From contig NC_069136.1 in assembly GCF_026914265.1 (NCBI RefSeq), forward strand, positions 34,247,368 to 34,311,367: 64,000 nt of DNA. The letters run 5' to 3'. This DNA is from Mya arenaria (taxonomy: Eukaryota; Mollusca; Bivalvia; Myida; Myidae). The notes beneath the pieces were generated by a model. The model worked only from the letters and a program-made list of their open reading frames with translations. It made no database searches and had not been told where the DNA came from. Below are positions 58,801 to 64,000 of this stretch, piece by piece. Each line of letters starts with the position of its first letter. The stretch's first letter is position 1. A program made the translations under genes and the position numbers.

Positions 58801-59120
58801 AAAATTTACCCTGGTAAATTTACCGCCTTGGTAATTTCTTTTATACAACATACTTAGCGCCATGGTAATATTACCACGGAATTTACCGGTGGTTTTACTT
58901 ACCGAGGTAATTATTTACCAGTTTTTATACAATAGGCTGCAGGAGTAAATTCAGGGGATTAACAGAAGTAAAATCAGGAGCTTATCAGGAGAGAAATCAG
59001 AAACTTATCAGGAGTACAATTAGAAGCTTAACAGGAGCAAAATCAGGAGCTTATCAGATGTAAAATCATGAGCTTATCAGATGTAAAATCAGGAACATAT
59101 CATGAGTAAAATCAGGAGAT
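55895..59120. repeat. 23-bp minisatellite of block C, split by a transposon
   Basis: Units at 55895-55976 and 58940-59120 (CAGGAGTAAAATCAGGAGCT type), together about a dozen. Joining the two sides at the CAG duplication restores an ordinary array sequence, showing that the element at 55977-58939 landed in a pre-existing array. Confidence 0.9.
55977..58939. mobile_element. 2.96-kb TIR DNA transposon with TTTACC/GGTAAA-rich ends, CAG target duplication
   Basis: The left end CAGCCAATTGTATAAACAGA is mirrored by CAGCCTATTGTATAAAAACT read from the right end. CAG occurs directly outside both ends (55974-55976 and 58940-58942). Both termini, about 190 bp each, hold many GGTAAA/TTTACC motifs and a second inner copy of the ATTGTATAAAA-like start. 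The interior is AT-rich. A possible exon is at 56929-57004 (LFISESQQSQCDVRTFNRHM) with a following GT, and another after TTTTTTAG at 57325 (GGPRLYDKCAVKKNHHKMNF). No transposase is recognised. It is probably non-autonomous; a 3-bp duplication and these ends do not let me name the superfamily. Confidence 0.8.
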
Positions 59121-59749
59121 TATAGTTTTAAAGTCTATAATATATACATGTATTGGATACTGCACTGAGCAAATGTCTTATAATAATATAAAAGATGTTC
59201 CTCGACATGACATTTTTAATTTTAACATAATAATCTGAAATTCAGCTGTAAGAAATGCACACACTGCTATGGTGATTGAAATAATACATGAACGCGAAGC
59301 GCGAGATTAAAATAATTTAATTAGCAACAACAGCATCCTGAACGACTCGCACCTTAAAACTGATAGTATATGTACATATGCAATACAATAATACATCGCA
59401 GTTGAAAAATAATTATTTCTATTGAGGACATGTATTTTGTTTGTTAAAGTTTCTCTTACGCTTCAGTAAATATACTATTCTGGATGGTGTTTCATGAAGA
59501 ATCTTAGGAATTATGTTCGTACCTAAGTATGATTTTCTGTCCTAAGGGATGTTTCATTTTTCAATCAATTATACATATTTTTCTTATAAACATATCAATA
59601 CAATAGAAATAATAGTCGTTGTTTTAAAAATACATTCTATAAATACAAGAATCTTATTTACAAACTATTCACAAATAATGTTCAAAGAATTCTTATTTTT
59701 ACTTTTAAAATGTATATTACTAAACACTTATTTCTTGCCAAATACACTT
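59121..59749. repeat. block C, proximal 3' flank
   Basis: TAAAAGATGTTCCTCGACAT, CTATGGTGATTGAAATAATA, CATGAACGCGAAGCGCGAGA, ACGACTCGCACCTTAAAACT and GATTTTCTGTCCTAAGGGAT match blocks 0 and A in order. Confidence 0.8.
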
Positions 59750-61470
59750 TCATTGAATCATTTTAAACAGTTTCAGCTTTTTAAAGCCTTTCGCACTGTT
59801 GGTCACGGCCATTCTCGAGCCATCCCTGGAGACGGCAACGGCGCACAAAAACTTCATGTCGACGTCACATGACGTCAGTATGTACCCGTCGGGCGATATC
59901 GGAATGACGGAATTTGTATTCTCACTGCAGACAAATACGGAATCATCGGGGCCCACACAGGCGCCTGTCGGTTCCCGTATCCGGTCATCCTTCACCTCGG
60001 TGATCTTGCCGGATACGGTGTTATACATGTAAACTGTGTGAGCAAACCTATCCGTAAGGACAAGACTATTCCGGAATGGTAGGTTGGTGCATCTACTTTC
60101 ATCAAGCGTATACGTCTTTCCAGGAAACTTCACGTTATCAACGTCGCTCTCCTTGCCGTCCACGTCGATGAATCGGACAGGCCGGGGGCCGTCCATCGTG
60201 CTCACTACGAACGTGCGGTCATTCAGGGGACAGATGGAGTAGCAGTAGGTGGACGTGGTAAGTGTCTTCATCAGCGTGATCGTGTTGTCACTGCCCACTG
60301 TTAGCAGGCAGACTGTTCGGATATCTCCGGCACTGACGGTTATTGCAATATTGTTATCAGAGTAAGAAGTTACGTCCCTAGGATATGTCTTAAATTTATA
60401 AAATGTGTCGAGCCTCTTCAATGTGTCATTCAAGATAAAACATTTACAGTTAGAGCTATCCACGGCGACGATTCTCCCGTCCGGCAGGAAGTCCAGCCCA
60501 GTAACAAACGGCTCTCTCTTGTCGTCTCCTGTATTCACGAGATCCATGGTCTTCAACAGCTCCAGACGCACGGCTGATGTTGTCTTTGGCACTTGTGTTT
60601 TATTTAATGAGAATAATGAGACATTAGTATTTTTTGTTTTAAAAAAGCTTCCGTTGATTTTTAGCTCAACTTTAACGGTAAAATCATTCTTCAACAAAGT
60701 GTCAGTTTGTGTGCTACCTTGTCTTGCGTCCTTTTGTGAATGTGGTTTAGAATGAATATTTCCGGTTCCGTTCCATTCTCACGAACGCTATCCAACATTG
60801 CCAAGTGCATGTCGAGTTCTTTCTTCAGGTTTTCAGCCGCATTTCTCCTCGTATTTAGACGTTCGTCTTCCTGTGTGTTATGGTTTGTCATTTCGCTGAC
60901 AATTCGCGCCTTGGCTTCCTCAATTTTCGTTAATAACTCTTCCTTGTAAATATCAATTTCTTTACCGATTTCTTCAACTCGCGAAACGTTGTTCAATTGA
61001 TTTTCCTTGCATTTCATTATAACTTCAGAGGCAGTAATAATAGATGCGCGTATCGTTTTCCTTTCAGTATCTTTCACATTCTTAGCGACCTTTGCTATTT
61101 CGTGGATATTTTCGCATTTACGATGAAAAGAGAAGGCACATATTTCACAACACAAATCTTCGTGGTCTTCACAGTGAAACATGAACACGCGTTTATGTTC
61201 TAAGCACTGATCCAGCCCCTTCATATCGACATCTAGCTTGACACAGGCTTCATGGGCAGCCACGATATCATGGTCATCTACCTTTGTGATGTGCACCTTG
61301 TGTACAACACAGCAGTCGTCGCATATATATACCTTGCATGTATTACAGAACAACGAAGCCACCTCTGACCTGTCCCGACGACGACAAGGTTCACACTTGC
61401 TCCCGATTCTCGCACCGACGGCGTCACTAGCACATTCTAGAAGTTTATCGTCATTTCTCACTGAAGCCAT
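59750..61470 (-). pseudogene. TRIM-like two-B-box, coiled-coil, beta-propeller gene, copy C (1-base deletion)
   Basis: The N-terminal frame runs from ATG 61470 to a stop at 60691. The propeller half runs in another frame from about 60697 to 59750. Comparison with copy B places a single-base loss at about 60700 (CTGACACTTTG versus CTGAACACTCTG), after which the two frames join and cover the whole protein. B-box 1 (CEPCRRRDRSEVASLFCNTC), B-box 2 (CLEHKRVFMFHC, where C replaces the second C of CC by L), coiled coil, and NHL-like blades (GLDFLPDGRIVAVD, GACVGPDDSVFVC, AVAVSRDGSRMAV) are all present. No other disabling change is seen, so loss of function is recent, or the base is an assembly error. 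Confidence 0.87.
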
Positions 61471-61479
61471 AGTTTCATG

Positions 61480-62331
61480 TTAAGTTAGTGCCTTTAAATG
61501 TATAAAACAGGCGTGGGATGAAACACTCATGCGCTATCGATTTAAAAATAGTTTAAACCGAAATCCACCCACTTCCGATCGTAAAAAATGTACAATGTTT
61601 CAAAAGTCCATATCTTTGATAAGCGTATCTATATCAAATGCTCCTTTAAACGTTCAACAAGGCCAGATAATGAAACTTCTGCGTACAATCTTTAAACTTC
61701 AATATTAATTGAATGTGATCGTTTTTAAAAAATATTTGAAATATGGAGGAATATGCATGACTTTGCGTTTACACTTCAGTTAATAAATCCTTGGTTTACA
61801 GCATAATATTTTTAATGAATTTCTTTAAAATCGTTTTGAGTTTACACTAGCGCATTCGGTGTCCCCCGCCCCGCCTCCAAAATATTCCAAGTTTACCTTC
61901 TTTCTCGACATAGGAGAAAAAATTAATAAAATACACCCAAAATGCACTATTTCGGACTGGACATTGTTCAAATTTGCTTAAGGAAGTATCCCAAAACCTT
62001 CATGCCAGCACTATAAGTCAAATAAATTCCGGTTCTGAGGGAGGGGTGCAAGTCAAGGAAACGTCACGCCTCCTCAGTTTAGCCCCCCCCCCTTACGTCA
62101 AATCCTGGAGCCGCCCCTGGTTTATTCATGAGAGTTGTGTTTCTATGATCTGAATTATTATAAAGAAAAAAAAGAAATATGGAGAGTTGTTTCCTATTTG
62201 GCCAATGCCATCACTTTCGTTTTCTTCACAATAGGACCACATAACTTCATGTAATGTTGTAGAGGACCTTAAGTCGATGCCATTCACCAAATATCAAATA
62301 TGTTGGCCTGGCGGTTTTGGGCAAGGAATTC
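61480..62331. repeat. upstream segment of copy C, duplicated from or with block B
   Basis: Collinear with 47340-48143; landmarks are given there. It adds a C-rich patch (CAGTTTAGCCCCCCCCCCTT) not present in B. Confidence 0.8.
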
Positions 62332-62667
62332 TTAAAGCTGCACTCTCACAGATTGACAGTTTTGACATGTTTTATTTCATTTGTCTCAAAATCAGCTGAA
62401 TAAAGCATCAACAATCATCATTCAAATAAGATACTCCACAATAGAACATTTCTCAATTGTTCGTAAAATGGCCGAAAATTTCAATTTTCTTAAAGTGTTA
62501 GCTACGCCCTTAGCTATAAAACATCAATTTTCGACCATAAATATGTAGAACTGCGATCTTACCTTTAGTCAGTCTTCTTATAGTACTATTGTACTGTCAT
62601 TTACTCATAGGCTCATTTCAAGTCACACAAAATGTCGAAACGATCCATCTATGAGAATGCAGCTTCA
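62332..62667. mobile_element. MITE, family 1 (block C)
   Basis: TTAAAGCTGCACTCTCACAG on the left and ATCTATGAGAATGCAGCTTC on the right. Same insertion site as 48144-48864 but without the nested family 2 element. Confidence 0.85.
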
Positions 62668-63784
62668 AGGTGTTTCCTTATATTAATCTAAGTCAAGCTA
62701 GTGATATCTGGTTTGGGGCTAATATTGACCCCAGCCGAGTACTTATAAAATACTAAGGTAGACGATTCCTCATACCAAGTATCAAACCTCTTGGCCTTAA
62801 AATATATTCTAAAAATGTTATTATATAAATATGTAAACTATTTGAAAATAGAAGCCAAAAGTCCACGTAGACGATACTAGTATGTACCAACTAACCTCTA
62901 GGCCTTGTAGTTTTGGATTTAATATTTTTAAGTGTCTTCGTTGATAAGATCATTTTTAATCCATTTTGACTCCCGGCCCACGGGGCGGGGCAACTATTGT
63001 GAACAAATATCCCTTTCCATTGGATTTGACGTTGTGTAGTGTTAAAATCTAAGTAATGCAAATATGTTTAAAAGTTACCGAAGGGGCGGTGACAACTCAC
63101 ATCTGCATAACTTCCAGATTGTTTGGTAAGGATCTAACAGACGATGATACACGAAAATACCACAATCAAATTACTTGGATTCGGACGAGATTATTTTAAA
63201 CGTGTACACTTACACAATTATATGTCTAACAAGTAAACCTCCCAGGGACAACCTTTGACGACTGATAAATTTGAAATATGTTTGTTAGTAGTTATTAGAC
63301 CTTGGTTCATACAGATCATCTACAATTGAAGCTTCTAACATGGGTTTTCATATGTGAAAACACACATATTGTAAGCACATATAATACAATAGTTTGTGTA
63401 CATAAAGATAGCTAAAACTTTTATTAAGAATATGAGGTAAAGATCTAAAGGATTTTTGTAGTATATTCAGGACCATTCCTTTTGATATAAGTGCAAATTT
63501 TCTCTTATCTATGAAGAAAATTAAAGATTTTTTACAAAGAACATTTTTTAAGATATGTCAGGTTAATCTATCAATCTTTTGAGGGTGTTTATGCTGGATA
63601 TAAGCATTGCTCATATAGTGCATTCAGTATTGCCCACAGTTTCCATTCTGTGTACATTGATGATATACAGTGGTTCAGTGAAAATATTGAGTGACATTTA
63701 GGAAATTGGGATTAATTTTTATTCTAGGTATTTTAATTTGAGTATTACCTATATGAAATTTATTATGAACAGCTGCTAGCTTAT
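62668..63784. repeat. tail of the B/C duplication, then no feature seen
   Basis: Alignable with 48865-49261 and 49623-50290 up to about 63370. The rest is AT-rich without recognised features. Confidence 0.65.
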
Positions 63785-63920
63785 ACATTTTGTTGTTGTT
63801 ACATACAGAAGGGAACTAAAAATAAGAAGTAAATTAAGTTGGCAGATCTCATTAATTATTTATTTTTTTGCCAATCATATACATGGATGTATCAAGCTTT
63901 GTCTGAAATGCAGAGGCCAT
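63785..63920 (+). repeat. dispersed repeat (copy of 30740-30870)
   Basis: TGTTGTTGTTACATACAGAA, GGGAACTAAAAATAAGAAGT and GCCAATCATATACATGGATG match the copy that follows the 80-bp array of unit 2. Similarity fades after about 63920. Confidence 0.75.
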
Positions 63921-64000
63921 GGTCCTTAAATCCATATTTAATTTTTACTACTTAAACAATTATTAAACAATTCAATAACATGATTGATATACATTATATG

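Overview
The window looks like AT-rich, repeat-dense nuclear DNA of an invertebrate animal, most likely a bivalve mollusc. That is inference from content: spliced short exons, two-B-box/beta-propeller TRIM-like genes without a RING, P-element-like (THAP9-type) and PIF1-like mobile-element proteins, tRNA-derived SINEs, MITEs and many minisatellites. There is no prokaryotic operon structure, rRNA or CRISPR. No intact long gene is visible; nearly every recognisable coding region is broken.

Layout. 1-4 kb: a P-element-like transposase fragment running in from the left edge, then a minus-strand PIF1-like helicase pseudogene split by a MITE. 5-13.7 kb: a paralogous block (copy 0), a HES-type bHLH-Orange gene remnant, a 1.8-kb array of a 28-bp unit, and block A carrying the first TRIM-like pseudogene. 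14-16 kb: 64-bp and 25-bp arrays. 17-35 kb: three degenerate copies (units 1-3) of a small multi-exon gene of unknown function. Units 1 and 2 are associated with the same 80-bp minisatellite, and a second HES remnant lies between units 2 and 3. 35-43 kb: MITEs, microsatellites, a 17-copy 64-bp array and one LTR-retrotransposon end. 43-50 kb: block B with a 23-bp array and the second TRIM-like pseudogene. 50-55.5 kb: mostly unassigned AT-rich DNA, a 44-bp array and a SINE. 55.8-63.4 kb: a tRNA-Ser-like sequence and block C, whose 23-bp array is split by a 3-kb TIR element, followed by the third TRIM-like pseudogene.

How the parts relate. Blocks 0, A, B and C are copies of one ancestral segment. 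In A, B and C the order on the plus strand is: tandem array(s), 3' flank, TRIM-like gene on the minus strand, then its upstream DNA. Copy 0 keeps only the flank. B and C stay alignable for several kb past the gene, and a nested MITE present only in B dates after their split. The best candidate for something undescribed is the units 1-3 family. In unit 3 four exons join in matching phase into a basic, disordered protein of about 109 residues. The exon phases and an S-D-x-x-x-K-(K/R)-x-R-S-G motif recur in the other units.
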